Source: a virus
DNA: 28,687 bases
Reading direction: 5' to 3' (one strand)
Virus record (IMG/VR): IMGVR_UViG_3300042304_001092
Coordinates: 1-28,687 of that record
In this document: positions 15,283-21,807 of the stretch, in pieces
How the letters are laid out: every line of letters begins with the position of its first letter
How positions within the stretch are numbered: the stretch's first letter is position 1
Notes under the pieces: generated by a model
The model's input: the letters and a program-made list of their open reading frames with translations, nothing else
The model's database searches: none
Told to the model about the DNA's origin: nothing
Position numbers and translations under genes: made by a program

Positions 15283-15873
15283 TTAAACCGTGGTTGCTGA
15301 TCCGCCGTCCAAAACGCCGCCGTCCGTGGTGCCGGCCGACCCGCCGTCGATCGATGTTGAAATCACGCTGGCCCACTGCCCATCACCTCGCAGGAACGTC
15401 GCCGCGCTTGCTGTTCCTGATGCGAGCCGCGCGGTGGCGATAGTGCCGCTGGTGATGTCGCCGGCCGCGTGAGTGTGAACGGCTGCGGCCTTTCCGGCGA
15501 TCGCATCACCGATCGACACAAGAACTCCAGGGAACTCGTTGTCTGTGTTGAAAGAAACGATCCCGAGATCGTCAACGAAAACGTCGCTCGCGTTGTGCCC
15601 GTGCGATGCGGTCGCCGCGCCGATGGCCCCCGGCGTGACGGCATCAGCCCCGCCCGTGCCGTGGCTGGCCGCATGGGTCGAGGGTGCGAACGTTGACGGC
15701 TTTTCGGTGATCCCAGCCCAGGTCGTCGTCCCAGCCGCCCCGGTGGCTCCGGTCGCGCCTGTGGCCCCTGTTGGCCCAGTCGCGCCGGTGGGTCCCGTCG
15801 GCCCGGCGGGCCCGACTCCACCGGATACCGTCGCGTTCACTACCTCGTCTGTCGTCGTTACTTGAATGGGCAT
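15283..15873 (-). CDS. Collagen-like tail fibre
   Basis: A 196-residue protein. A short N-terminal head (MPIQVTTTDEVVNATVSGG) is followed by a run of about nine Gly-X-Y triplets (VGPAGPTGPTGATGPTGATG and onwards), expected to form a collagen triple helix. A C-terminal trimeric-fibre region contains ASHGTGGADAVTPGAIGAA, AAAVHTHAAGDITSG, and FLRGDGQWAS. These are common fibre repeats. ATG at 15873 overlaps the previous stop (TGATG). Same-frame codons upstream belong to another gene. It is part of the distal tail. Confidence 0.83.
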   Translation of the reverse strand: MPIQVTTTDEVVNATVSGGVGPAGPTGPTGATGPTGATGATGATGAAGTTTWAGITEKPSTFAPSTHAASHGTGGADAVTPGAIGAATASHGHNASDVFVDDLGIVSFNTDNEFPGVLVSIGDAIAGKAAAVHTHAAGDITSGTIATARLASGTASAATFLRGDGQWASVISTSIDGGSAGTTDGGVLDGGSATTV

Positions 15874-16193
15874 CAGCGTCCGACCTCCATGATCCCCTCC
15901 AGGGCCGTCTGTGCGTTGCCTGCGGCCGGAGTCCAGACCAGCCGCCAGAGGTAGGTCCCGGCCGCCACGTTCGCCGCGTTGGCGGCCGATAGGCCGACGT
16001 TGATCTGACCGGTGGCGAGGTTGACGGTCGTCACGCTCAGGGCCTGGACGGTCGCGTAGGTGACGGCCGAGACGATCTCGGCCGAAAACGTGTAGCCGGT
16101 GAGGGCGATCGAGAAGTCCAGGAGCTGGGAGATAGCCTGGCCCTGCTTCACGATCAGGTTCAGCGTGCCGGGTGTCGCGGATACGGTTGCCAT
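15873..16193 (-). CDS. BppU-like fibre/baseplate attachment protein
   Basis: A 106-residue beta-rich protein: GTLNLIVKQGQAISQLLDFS, LTGYTFSAEIVS, and the C-terminal GTYLWRLVWTP ... ALEGIMEVGR. This order (strand, 'G-x-x-W' strand, then x-L-x-G-x-x-x-V end) is that of the short N-terminal domains that dock receptor-binding proteins to tails. It is the first of four distal-tail genes in a row. Family name is from pattern only. Confidence 0.65.
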   Translation of the reverse strand: MATVSATPGTLNLIVKQGQAISQLLDFSIALTGYTFSAEIVSAVTYATVQALSVTTVNLATGQINVGLSAANAANVAAGTYLWRLVWTPAAGNAQTALEGIMEVGR

Positions 16194-16202
16194 GCTGAAA
16201 GC

Positions 16203-16547
16203 CTACGCGGGAGGTAGCGGGGTGAATCTCGGGCTCCATCGTCCCGCCTGCTCGTCCTCGCTCCATCGCTCCGCCCGCAGCTCGGCCGCGCGTCTGTAGA
16301 TCTCCTCGACCGGGATGTCGACGAACTCTGGCTGGGGCGGATACTCGACTCCTGGTCGCGGCCCGTGCTTCCCAGGCGGCAGGTCAGCGAGCTCGGCATG
16401 GAGAGCACGGTAGACGCGCTTGACGGGCACACCCGCAGCGGCTGCGGATTCGGCTCGGGTCGCGCCGCGGGCGATCGCCTTCCGGACGATCTGCTCCTCG
16501 GAGGTCGTCAACACTCGCGGTCGCGTCTTCGGCCGGCGGCCGGTCAC
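16203..16547 (-). CDS. Helix-turn-helix DNA-binding protein
   Basis: A 114-residue basic protein. A helix-turn-helix is visible at about residues 17-45: SEEQIVRKAIARGATRAESA then AAAGVPVKRVYRALHAEL, as in homeodomain-like or recombinase-type HTH. The C-terminal part is Pro-rich with an acidic helix (FVDIPVEEIYRRAAELRAER). It starts at a GTG that overlaps the RusA stop as GTGA. It is the last gene of the early operon before the fibre genes, so a late-gene activator role is possible; that is inference. Confidence 0.72.
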   Translation of the reverse strand: MTGRRPKTRPRVLTTSEEQIVRKAIARGATRAESAAAAGVPVKRVYRALHAELADLPPGKHGPRPGVEYPPQPEFVDIPVEEIYRRAAELRAERWSEDEQAGRWSPRFTPLPPA

Positions 16548-16987
16548 GGTGGCACGCTCCGGATCGTGATCCCTGTCCGCGGCCCTTCCCCTCGGATCGC
16601 GTATCGCTTCAGGCACCGGCCCTCGACGACCTGGGTGTCGTCTTTCCAGACGGCCCCGGTCTTCGTGATCGCGTCCGCGACGCCCTTCGCGAGGTTGTCC
16701 CAGTCGCCGCACCGCATGCCCGGCCAGGCCGGGGCGGCCGCCCGCAGCTCGCCCGAGGTGGTCAGGTGTGAAGGCGGGCGGCCGAACACGCAAACGACCT
16801 CGAGGACGAACGCGGAGGAATCGTCCCGCGAGATCCTCCGCCGTGCCGCTTCGGCCTTCACGAGCAGGCCGACGGCCGCCTTAAACGCGACAATCCCATT
16901 GTCGGGCGTGTAGTGCCGGCCGCCGCGGGTGCTTCGGGCCCGCGGCTGGGGAACGGCGTCGCCTGGTATCTCGACGGCTATTTCCAC
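16544..16987 (-). CDS. rusA: RusA-type Holliday junction resolvase
   Basis: A 147-residue endonuclease that cuts Holliday junctions and branched DNA before packaging. The RusA catalytic set is intact: Asp95 and Asp97 in CGDWDNLAK, Lys101, and Asp116 in VWKDDTQV. The spacing of these residues equals that of E. coli RusA (Asp70, Asp72, Lys76, Asp91). Start is a GTG at 16987 with GGAGG six bases upstream. The gene lies at the end of the replication-recombination operon, as RusA often does in lambdoid phages. Confidence 0.92.
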   Translation of the reverse strand: MEIAVEIPGDAVPQPRARSTRGGRHYTPDNGIVAFKAAVGLLVKAEAARRRISRDDSSAFVLEVVCVFGRPPSHLTTSGELRAAAPAWPGMRCGDWDNLAKGVADAITKTGAVWKDDTQVVEGRCLKRYAIRGEGPRTGITIRSVPP

Positions 16988-17040
16988 GCTCCGCCTCCAT
17001 GCGGAGCGTTCACCGTAGGGGATCGGCTCCCCGAATCAAC

Positions 17041-17340
17041 TCAGCCGGCCAGGTGGATCTGGAGCCGGTGGGCCGCGAAGAACGTCCAGTCGTTGTCGTC
17101 CAGGAAAACGACGACCGACAGCTCCGCTTGCTTGAATCCGTATCGCTCCATCAGCCGGTCGCGAAAGTCCTGTAGCTTGTCGGCCCCTTTCCCGTTGAAT
17201 CGCTTGAAGACCACACGGATAAACGTGTGGTAGTCGTGGTAGTGGTCGACCCAGAGCTTTACCGGCACGGAGACCCCGTCGCCGAACACGGCGACGAACT
17301 CCTCCTCGAGCTGCTCGGTCGTCACATGTAGGCATGCCAT
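17041..17340 (-). CDS. Hypothetical protein, early operon
   Basis: A 99-residue protein, MACLHVTTEQLEEEF at the start, with aromatic and charged residues (WVDHYHDYHTFIRVVFKRFN, YGFKQAELSVVVF) and predicted alpha/beta content. GGAGG lies six bases before the ATG. It lies between the initiator gene and RusA and probably works in DNA metabolism; no family recognised. Confidence 0.7.
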   Translation of the reverse strand: MACLHVTTEQLEEEFVAVFGDGVSVPVKLWVDHYHDYHTFIRVVFKRFNGKGADKLQDFRDRLMERYGFKQAELSVVVFLDDNDWTFFAAHRLQIHLAG

Positions 17341-17407
17341 CAGTCGCCTCCGTGGTCAGTCTATGGCTCGTCGTCTGCGGGCGGATTCGGTAGCCGCGCG
17401 AGGAGCG

Positions 17408-17491
17408 TCAAGGTTTCTTCCGGAAAAACTTTGTCCCCGTTCGCCGCTTTGTCCCGATCCGGACAATCGACGATTCCGCGATGTCGCTCAT
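17408..17491 (-). CDS. 27-residue basic peptide gene
   Basis: The peptide reads MSDIAESSIVRIG followed by a basic end, TKRRTGTKFFRKKP. AGGAGGG lies six bases before the ATG, which overlaps the initiator stop as ATGA. This is as good a translation start as in the large genes nearby. The basic tail suggests nucleic-acid or membrane contact. The 67 bases after it hold no further gene. Confidence 0.5.
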   Translation of the reverse strand: MSDIAESSIVRIGTKRRTGTKFFRKKP

Positions 17492-18360
17492 GCTGCGCCC
17501 TCCTGGCGGAGCTTCTCCGCGAGCGCCCGCTTCGTGGCCTCGAATCGCGCCGCGTCGTCGCCGGCCCACGGGTTCGCGGGCGGTCTCTCGTCGGGGCCGC
17601 GGTAGCCGCCTCGGGCCGGGGCGTGGTCCCGCGCGTTGTCGAACTGGCCCCCGAGGATCTTGTCGACCCAGCCGGGCTCGACGAGCTGCGTCAGCGTCAC
17701 CGGGTCGCGGAAGTAGCGGCAGCGTGGCAGGGCCTCGATCGCCGCCAGGGCCTTCGGGAACCAGCCGGGCTCGGTGAGCCTGTCGGCGGCCTTGTCCGGC
17801 GGGTCCGGAAGATTCCACGGACGACCCTTGCCGGCCCTCCAGGCGGCCCGCAGGGCCTCCCAGTCGGCAGGCGGGGGCTCGGGGGCCCTGTCCTGGTCCC
17901 CTTGCGCAGCCTTTCCGTGGGAAGAAGAAGAACTTCTATCTCCTCTCTCTCTGGCGCTACGCGCCCCGGTCGGGGGCGCTACGCGCCCCCGCTGGGGGCG
18001 CGTGGCGCCCCCGAGCTTGTCGACCTGGTGCCGAACCGTCGCCAGAGACCGTGATTTAGCGGCTTTTGAGAACCGAGCGTCCCATCCGGGGATACCCACC
18101 GTTCCGTTTTCCGCGTCGATCACCAGCCAGCCGACATCCTGGACCGCGTACCAGAAGGCGTCGTCGCCCCCGCAGACCTTCGACAGGAGCCGGAGCGACA
18201 GCCGGGCCGACCCGTCGGAGCTGTTCAGGGCCGACCAGCCCCAGAGCATGACCAGCCGCCCGACGACCTGGTCGACCTCGAGGCCGGTCCGGTCGACGAG
18301 GTCCAGGATCTCCGGCTTCTGGGGTAGGCACACGTCGTAGGGGATCCACTCACCGGCCAT
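17488..18360 (-). CDS. Replication initiator-like protein (winged-helix, DnaD/phage O-like)
   Basis: A 290-residue protein. Residues 1-105 look like the winged-helix N-terminal domain of phage initiators: GEWIPYDVCLPQKPEILDLV, VVGRLVMLWGWSALNSSDGS, VGWLVIDAENGTVGIPGW. A low-complexity basic/Ser linker follows (about 115-160, including RSSSSSHG), then a C-terminal domain with WEALRAAWRAG, WFPKALAAIEALPRCRYFRD and VDKILGGQFDNAR, as in loader-interacting domains. It likely recognises the origin and recruits a helicase. The gene's middle contains three palindromic repeats listed separately, like lambda O with its embedded ori. Exact family is uncertain. Confidence 0.72.
   Translation of the reverse strand: MAGEWIPYDVCLPQKPEILDLVDRTGLEVDQVVGRLVMLWGWSALNSSDGSARLSLRLLSKVCGGDDAFWYAVQDVGWLVIDAENGTVGIPGWDARFSKAAKSRSLATVRHQVDKLGGATRPQRGRVAPPTGARSARERGDRSSSSSHGKAAQGDQDRAPEPPPADWEALRAAWRAGKGRPWNLPDPPDKAADRLTEPGWFPKALAAIEALPRCRYFRDPVTLTQLVEPGWVDKILGGQFDNARDHAPARGGYRGPDERPPANPWAGDDAARFEATKRALAEKLRQEGAA
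17950..18012. repeat. Three GC palindromes with 22-bp period in the initiator gene
   Basis: Two perfect copies have arms GGGGGCGC and GCGCCCCC around 3-base loops (17972-17990 and 17994-18012, start-to-start 22 bp). A shorter third (GGCGC-TAC-GCGCC, 17953-17965) precedes them in step. Just beside them is a strand-biased tract (17919-17952: GAAGAAGAAGAACTTC then a CT-repeat). A 22-bp period is not a multiple of three, so the repeat is kept at DNA, not protein, level. Candidate origin iterons or hairpins, or a small REP-like insertion. Confidence 0.7.
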
Positions 18361-18658
18361 CCGTAGCCCTCCTGTACTCGCACTCTCCCCGCCCGACCTC
18401 GCGGCCCGTCCGCTCGATCGCCCCGACCTTCCGCAGCTCGTGGAGCCGCCTGTTGACCTGAACGCTCGCCAGGCCCGACCGCTCCGCGATCTCGGTCTGC
18501 CCGGCCGGCCCGGCCGCCAGGGCCTCGAGGATCCGCCGGGCGTGGTCGCCGCGGATCCCCGGCACCGCGGCCGCGGCCTTGTGCGATGTCGCGGGATCGG
18601 CGCGACGCGCGGCCGCGAAGATGGGCAGGTCGTTGATCGCGTCCATGGTCGTCTTCAT
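18350..18658 (-). CDS. Winged-helix DNA-binding protein
   Basis: A 102-residue protein. After an N-terminal MKTTMDAINDLPIFAAARRA, the region HARRILEALAAGPAGQTEIA / ERSGLASVQVNRRLHELRKV / GAIERTGREVGRG is a clear MarR/ArsR-type winged helix-turn-helix (HTH helices then a wing). It could be a regulator of the replication genes or an initiator accessory. A second ATG 12 bases later is also possible. It overlaps the initiator gene by 11 bases. Confidence 0.78.
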   Translation of the reverse strand: MKTTMDAINDLPIFAAARRADPATSHKAAAAVPGIRGDHARRILEALAAGPAGQTEIAERSGLASVQVNRRLHELRKVGAIERTGREVGRGECEYRRATDGR

Positions 18659-18660
18659 GG

Positions 18661-18879
18661 TCAGTCCCCCGTCCATCGCTGGTGAATCACGCCTTCGTCC
18701 TGGATCTCCGCGTCGGGCGTCGTCTGCACTCGACCGAGGGCATAGAGCAGCGTCTCCGCGACCTGGAATCCGAGGATCTCGTCGACGGCCTGGCGACGCT
18801 CCACGAGGAGCCCCATCAGCCATTCCAGCGACGAGACAGACATCGGCATGGTGTTGGCGTAGCCTTCGATCCCTGGCAT
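18661..18879 (-). CDS. Hypothetical 72-residue early protein
   Basis: Begins MPGIEGYANTMPMSVSS and is mainly helical (LEWLMGLLVERRQAVDEILG, FQVAETLLYALGRVQTTPD). GGAGGG seven bases before the ATG makes the start secure; an upstream same-frame extension is His/Arg-rich shadow. It is the first gene after the 168-base intergenic space. Function unknown. Confidence 0.68.
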   Translation of the reverse strand: MPGIEGYANTMPMSVSSLEWLMGLLVERRQAVDEILGFQVAETLLYALGRVQTTPDAEIQDEGVIHQRWTGD

Positions 18880-19047
18880 CGTCCGTCCCTCCGTGTGTGG
18901 TGCGGCGTGTCGTGCCGCGGACGCCCGTCGCCCGTGGTGAAAGTGGCCCACGACGACGGGTGCCGGTGTTATGTCGCGACCGCCGGCAGCGCTCTCCCCG
19001 TGGCCGTGAAATGGCAGCCACTGCGGCCGGGAGCGGCCTGGCGATGA
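18880..19047. other. Intergenic space with stem-loop and operator-like repeat
   Basis: No gene is seen here. Near the SSB stop lies a small stem-loop (GGCCG, 4-base loop, CGGCC; 19025-19038). The repeat CGTGAAATG (19005-19013), shared with two upstream spaces, is present. No convincing -35/-10 pair was found. The space may hold transcription control that divides the early operon. Confidence 0.35.
19005..19014 (-). promoter_or_regulatory. Operator-like repeat, copy 3
   Basis: Reads CGTGAAATGG on the plus strand, sharing nine bases with the copies at 21565 and 21730. It lies in a space before a strongly translated early gene. Binding factor unknown; the HTH/MerR-like protein of this phage or a repressor outside the window are candidates. 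Confidence 0.35.
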
Positions 19048-19566
19048 TCAAAAGGGGATGTCGTCCCCCGGCATCCGAGACGACGCGTCGACCTGCTGCG
19101 TCGCCGTCCGCTTCACCAGCGCCCTCGAGGCCGGAGGAGCGACGGCCCGTTCGACCTGCGGCTTCGCCGTGGCTGTCTCGACCCGTGTTGCGTTTTCACC
19201 AGGCAGAAACGCAGCCACGTTGACGAACGTCCGGCCGTTCCCGGCCTTGTGGTAGATGCGAGCCGAGACGCGACGGCCGACTAGGTCGGTGATCTCGCCG
19301 GCGGCCCACTCTTCGCGTGTCATGCCGACGGCCTGCCGCAGCGACGAGAGAATCCGCTTCCCCCATCCGACCGCCTTCGGTGTCCTGGCGAATACCCAGC
19401 CGAAACGCTTGTCGTCGTGGGCGAGCCGTAGCTCGACCTTGTCGCCGTGGTCGATCACTTCCCTGATCTGGAAGGAGTGGTCGCCCTCCGGCACCAGCTC
19501 GCGTTCCGGCGGCCGCGAGTCGTCACGAACGACGCCGGTCATATCTTCGTCAAGTCCCCAGTCCAT
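19048..19566 (-). CDS. Single-stranded DNA-binding-like protein with SSB tail
   Basis: A 172-residue protein. The middle resembles an OB-fold core of the DUF669/SSB-like kind (ELVPEGDHSFQIREVIDHGD, KVELRLAHDDKRFGWVFART, VSARIYHKAGNGRTFVNVAA). A disordered Ala/Pro/Gln stretch follows, and the last six residues are GDDIPF, preceded by MP. This acidic-hydrophobic tip is the established SSB C-terminal tail that recruits partner enzymes. AGGAGG lies six bases before the ATG. It is next to the Sak4/RecA-like ATPase, a typical annealing pair. The exact family needs a profile search. Confidence 0.8.
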   Translation of the reverse strand: MDWGLDEDMTGVVRDDSRPPERELVPEGDHSFQIREVIDHGDKVELRLAHDDKRFGWVFARTPKAVGWGKRILSSLRQAVGMTREEWAAGEITDLVGRRVSARIYHKAGNGRTFVNVAAFLPGENATRVETATAKPQVERAVAPPASRALVKRTATQQVDASSRMPGDDIPF

Positions 19567-19819
19567 CGATGTCCTCCTTTTGCTGTGCCATCGCGGTCGC
19601 GTACTCGACGACCGCCACCAAATGATCCCGCCCATAGTGGAGGTGGCCGTAGTGGCGTCCCTCCGGCTTCGGCAGGTGTGCGAGGGCTTTCCGGACCTCG
19701 TATCGCGTCATGCGATACCCGGCGACCTGCGACGCGTCGACGAGGTCCGAGCATCGGAACCAGTCGCGATCGTGATCCGACCGAAGCCCCGAATACGTCA
19801 AGTGCTCGAGGCTGCTCAT
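19550..19819 (-). CDS. Hypothetical 89-residue early protein
   Basis: Begins MSSLEHLTYSGLRSDHDRDW. It carries a segment that looks like a DNA-binding helix pair (CSDLVDASQVAGYRMTRYEV then RKALAHLPKPEG), possibly a winged-helix fold, and ends in a helical tail. Its ATG overlaps the ATPase stop as ATGA, and its end overlaps the SSB start by 17 bases. It could be a loader or adaptor for the ATPase-SSB pair. No family assigned. Confidence 0.68.
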   Translation of the reverse strand: MSSLEHLTYSGLRSDHDRDWFRCSDLVDASQVAGYRMTRYEVRKALAHLPKPEGRHYGHLHYGRDHLVAVVEYATAMAQQKEDIDGLGT

Positions 19820-20772
19820 GTCGCGGCCTCCGTGCGGGGCTCGATCTCGTCGTGCCTGGCGTCCGCTGCGTCGGTCAGGGCCGCCCAGTCGTCGTCCGCG
19901 AGCTGGCCCTCGGACAGGAGGGCGTCCATCCGGTCGACGATCCTCGACAGTGTGCGGAGCGTCTTCGCCTCCGCGATGTGCCGGGCGATGAGCTGCCGCA
20001 GCGGCTCGGCGGCCGGGGCCTGTGCCGGCTCGGGGCCGACTCTTGCAGGCTGCGGCGCCGCAGCCACAGGCCCCGGGGCCGAGGTTCCGTTATTCAACCA
20101 CTCCGCGAGCTGCCGGCCGAGGTCCTCGCCGGCCTCGCGGATCACCGCGTCCTTCAGGAAGGCGGCCCGCGTCTTCGTCACGACGAGATCGTGATCCTGG
20201 GTCACGTCGCCGACGACGGTGAACTCGTACTCGAGGCCGTCACGCTGGACCGGCTGGAGCCCTACCTTCCGGACCTGGTTCCGGCCGCCGACGTTCTCGA
20301 CGACGTACTCGACCTTCGAGCGGAGCGTACAGATCACATGGACCGGAGCCCCGAGGATCGCGTCGACGAGCGAGTTATGTCTGGGAGTCGCGTCTCTCCA
20401 GGCCCCGAAGTTGCCGCCGCCCTGGTTCCGCTTCCCGGCGTTGTCGACGAACTCCAGGATCCCGCCCTTCCCGGACCAGGCGTGGGACAGCGAGTCGATA
20501 ACCAGCGTTGAGTAGCCGCCGCCGACCGCGGCCTTGATCGCCTCGACGAACTTCTCGACCTCGTACGAGGCGAGCTCCATCACGTCGAACTCCATCCCGC
20601 GCTCGCCGCTGTAGAGGCTGGCCGAGCCGCGTTCCGTGTCGACGACCGCCACTCGTCCCCCGAGGCCTTTGGCGATCCGTAGGGCCGTCATTGTTTTTCC
20701 ACTGCCGGCCGGGCCGACCAGTCCGAGCCGCAGCTTCGCGGCGGCCTTTGTTGCTCTCGTAAAACCACTCAT
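19816..20772 (-). CDS. RecA-like recombination ATPase (Sak4/AAA_24-like)
   Basis: A 318-residue P-loop ATPase. Walker A is GPAGSGKT (20-27), followed by VVDTERGSASLYSGERG, and Walker B is STLVIDSLSHAW (88-99). The C-terminal third is a Pro/Ala linker (APGPVAAAPQPARV) and a helical tail, which may bind partners. This build is that of phage AAA_24 / Sak4 proteins, which anneal single strands together with an SSB. GAGGAGG lies eight bases before the ATG, which overlaps the preceding stop as ATGA. The same-frame extension upstream is shadow. Confidence 0.85.
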   Translation of the reverse strand: MSGFTRATKAAAKLRLGLVGPAGSGKTMTALRIAKGLGGRVAVVDTERGSASLYSGERGMEFDVMELASYEVEKFVEAIKAAVGGGYSTLVIDSLSHAWSGKGGILEFVDNAGKRNQGGGNFGAWRDATPRHNSLVDAILGAPVHVICTLRSKVEYVVENVGGRNQVRKVGLQPVQRDGLEYEFTVVGDVTQDHDLVVTKTRAAFLKDAVIREAGEDLGRQLAEWLNNGTSAPGPVAAAPQPARVGPEPAQAPAAEPLRQLIARHIAEAKTLRTLSRIVDRMDALLSEGQLADDDWAALTDAADARHDEIEPRTEAAT

Positions 20773-21035
20773 TTCGAGTACCTCCTCACGGTTTCGATAT
20801 CGATCCATCCCGTCTCTCGGAACACCCGGAGAAGGGCATCGCGGTCCGGCTCCGCCGGCCGCGAGCACTCAGCACACTCCTTGCCGCCGGCTTCCCGCCG
20901 GCATCCCTTCCGGCCGCTCTCCGAGCGTCCGGTCGCCTCCATGCTGTTGACGTACATCAGCCCGACGATGGACAGGCCGACGCCCCCGAGGGCGAAGCCC
21001 ATCACCGCCCCGACGAAGATCGCGGCCGCGGTCAT
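20769..21035 (-). CDS. Small membrane protein, early operon
   Basis: An 88-residue protein with an N-terminal membrane helix (AAAIFVGAVMGFALGGVGLS then IVGLMYV), a cytoplasmic-type basic region with Cys pairs (KGCRREAGGKECAEC), and a C-terminal domain containing a helix (PDRDALLRVFRETGWIDIET). The ATG overlaps the previous stop as ATGA. Function unknown; early membrane proteins of temperate phages often act in host takeover or exclusion. Confidence 0.65.
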   Translation of the reverse strand: MTAAAIFVGAVMGFALGGVGLSIVGLMYVNSMEATGRSESGRKGCRREAGGKECAECSRPAEPDRDALLRVFRETGWIDIETVRRYSK

Positions 21036-21292
21036 TTCCAGACCTCCCCGGTGTCGTCCTGGAGGTAGGGCATGGCCCCCTCGAGGGCGATCCTGGCCCG
21101 CATCAGGACGACGCTGTTCAGCGGGCACCGGCACCGCTCGACCTCGTCGAGGACCTCCTGGAGAGCCCGGCACGGCCGCCACGCCGCGATCGCGAGGTGG
21201 CGGGCCAGCCGGGCACCCCGGGCCATCGGATGGCCGGCGTCGTGCTGGTTCCGGTGGTGGGCGGAATCGTTTCGTGAGGCCATGCGAGTCAT
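21032..21292 (-). CDS. Hypothetical 86-residue early protein
   Basis: Starts MTRMASRNDSAHHRNQHDAG and contains a basic His/Arg-rich N-terminus, then LARHLAIAAWRPCRALQEVL and DEVERCRCPLNS (three cysteines in all). The ATG overlaps the previous stop as ATGA; a second ATG lies three codons later. No family recognised. It is co-translated with its neighbours. Confidence 0.58.
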   Translation of the reverse strand: MTRMASRNDSAHHRNQHDAGHPMARGARLARHLAIAAWRPCRALQEVLDEVERCRCPLNSVVLMRARIALEGAMPYLQDDTGEVWK

Positions 21293-21549
21293 AAGGGCAT
21301 CACCTCCGCCGGGGTGACGGCGACCAGATCGCCGTCGAAGTCGACGAGGTAGACCCTGCCGGCGATCTGGCGGATCGACCCGCTGGCGGTCCTGCCGGCC
21401 GGCCATTCCTCCCGCCGCCAGGTGAGCCAGTCGCCGACGTACATCGTCCGTCCGTAGCAATCGTCGAGGCACGGCCGAGCGCGTGGCTCGCCGTAGACCT
21501 CTCGCATTCCTGCCGCCGCGCCTGCGGCCTCTCGTTCGTGGGCGTCCAT
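21289..21549 (-). CDS. Hypothetical 86-residue early protein
   Basis: Reads MDAHEREAAGAAAGMREVYG, then a Trp/Tyr-rich middle (YVGDWLTWRREEWP) and a beta-rich end (GRVYLVDFDGDLVAVTPAEV). This looks like a small SH3- or Tudor-like barrel. An operator-like repeat ends 16 bases upstream of the ATG. It is the first longer gene of the early operon. No family assigned. Confidence 0.65.
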   Translation of the reverse strand: MDAHEREAAGAAAGMREVYGEPRARPCLDDCYGRTMYVGDWLTWRREEWPAGRTASGSIRQIAGRVYLVDFDGDLVAVTPAEVMPL

Positions 21550-21564
21550 GCCGTTTCTCCGTAA

Positions 21565-21576
21565 CGTGAAATGATC
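21565..21576 (-). promoter_or_regulatory. Operator-like repeat, copy 1
   Basis: Plus-strand CGTGAAATGATC, 11 of 12 bases identical to the copy at 21730. It lies 16 bases before the start codon at 21549, where a bound protein would hinder transcription or translation. No promoter of good quality is seen directly next to it. Confidence 0.4.
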
Positions 21577-21585
21577 TGCCGCAAA

Positions 21586-21657
21586 CTAGCCGACAGTCCC
21601 GGCCGCAAGGATCCGAAACAGGACGACCAGCAGCTCGACCCAAAGTTCCGCGTTCAT
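21586..21657 (-). CDS. Possible 23-residue leader peptide
   Basis: The peptide is MNAELWVELLVVLF followed by RILAAGTVG. GGAGG stands five bases before the ATG; a same-frame ATG at 21669 would add four residues. It is hydrophobic in the middle, so it may insert in the membrane. It lies between the candidate early promoter and the first longer gene and could be a leader or a real micro-protein. Confidence 0.4.
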   Translation of the reverse strand: MNAELWVELLVVLFRILAAGTVG

Positions 21658-21713
21658 GTGCCCCTCCATAGGCTGATGACTCCGACCGTCGTGTCATCCA
21701 TGACGCGAGGCGG

Positions 21714-21743
21714 AATCTAGACACAGTATCGTGAAATGGTCAA
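21714..21743 (-). promoter_or_regulatory. Candidate sigma-70-type early leftward promoter
   Basis: On the minus strand TTGACC (-35, five of six) and TAGATT (-10, four of six) are separated by 18 bases. The region is richer in A/T than its surroundings. It points toward the early operon. The operator-like repeat copy 2 overlaps the -35 box and the spacer, a usual arrangement for repression. Not tested. Confidence 0.45.
21730..21741 (-). promoter_or_regulatory. Operator-like repeat, copy 2 (on promoter)
   Basis: Plus-strand CGTGAAATGGTC. It covers part of the -35 box and the promoter spacer. The copies at 21565 and 19005 share the core CGTGAAATG. The surrounding 258-base space (21550-21807) also holds a small dyad CACAGTATCGTG and no large gene. 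Confidence 0.45.
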
Positions 21744-21807
21744 GCCCACCTTGAGAAAGATTCTGTCGGGGGCGTTTCATGCGGGAAACGCGGGCTAGCG
21801 GGCAGTG

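Noticed and set aside
15700-15830. A tandem DNA repeat array or CRISPR.
   Set aside because: The repeats are collagen Gly-X-Y codons inside a fibre gene; there are no spacers.
12380-15873. A diversity-generating retroelement acting on the Mtd-like fibre gene.
   Set aside because: No reverse transcriptase and no template-repeat/variable-repeat pair was seen; the Mtd-like part is only the short N-terminal module.
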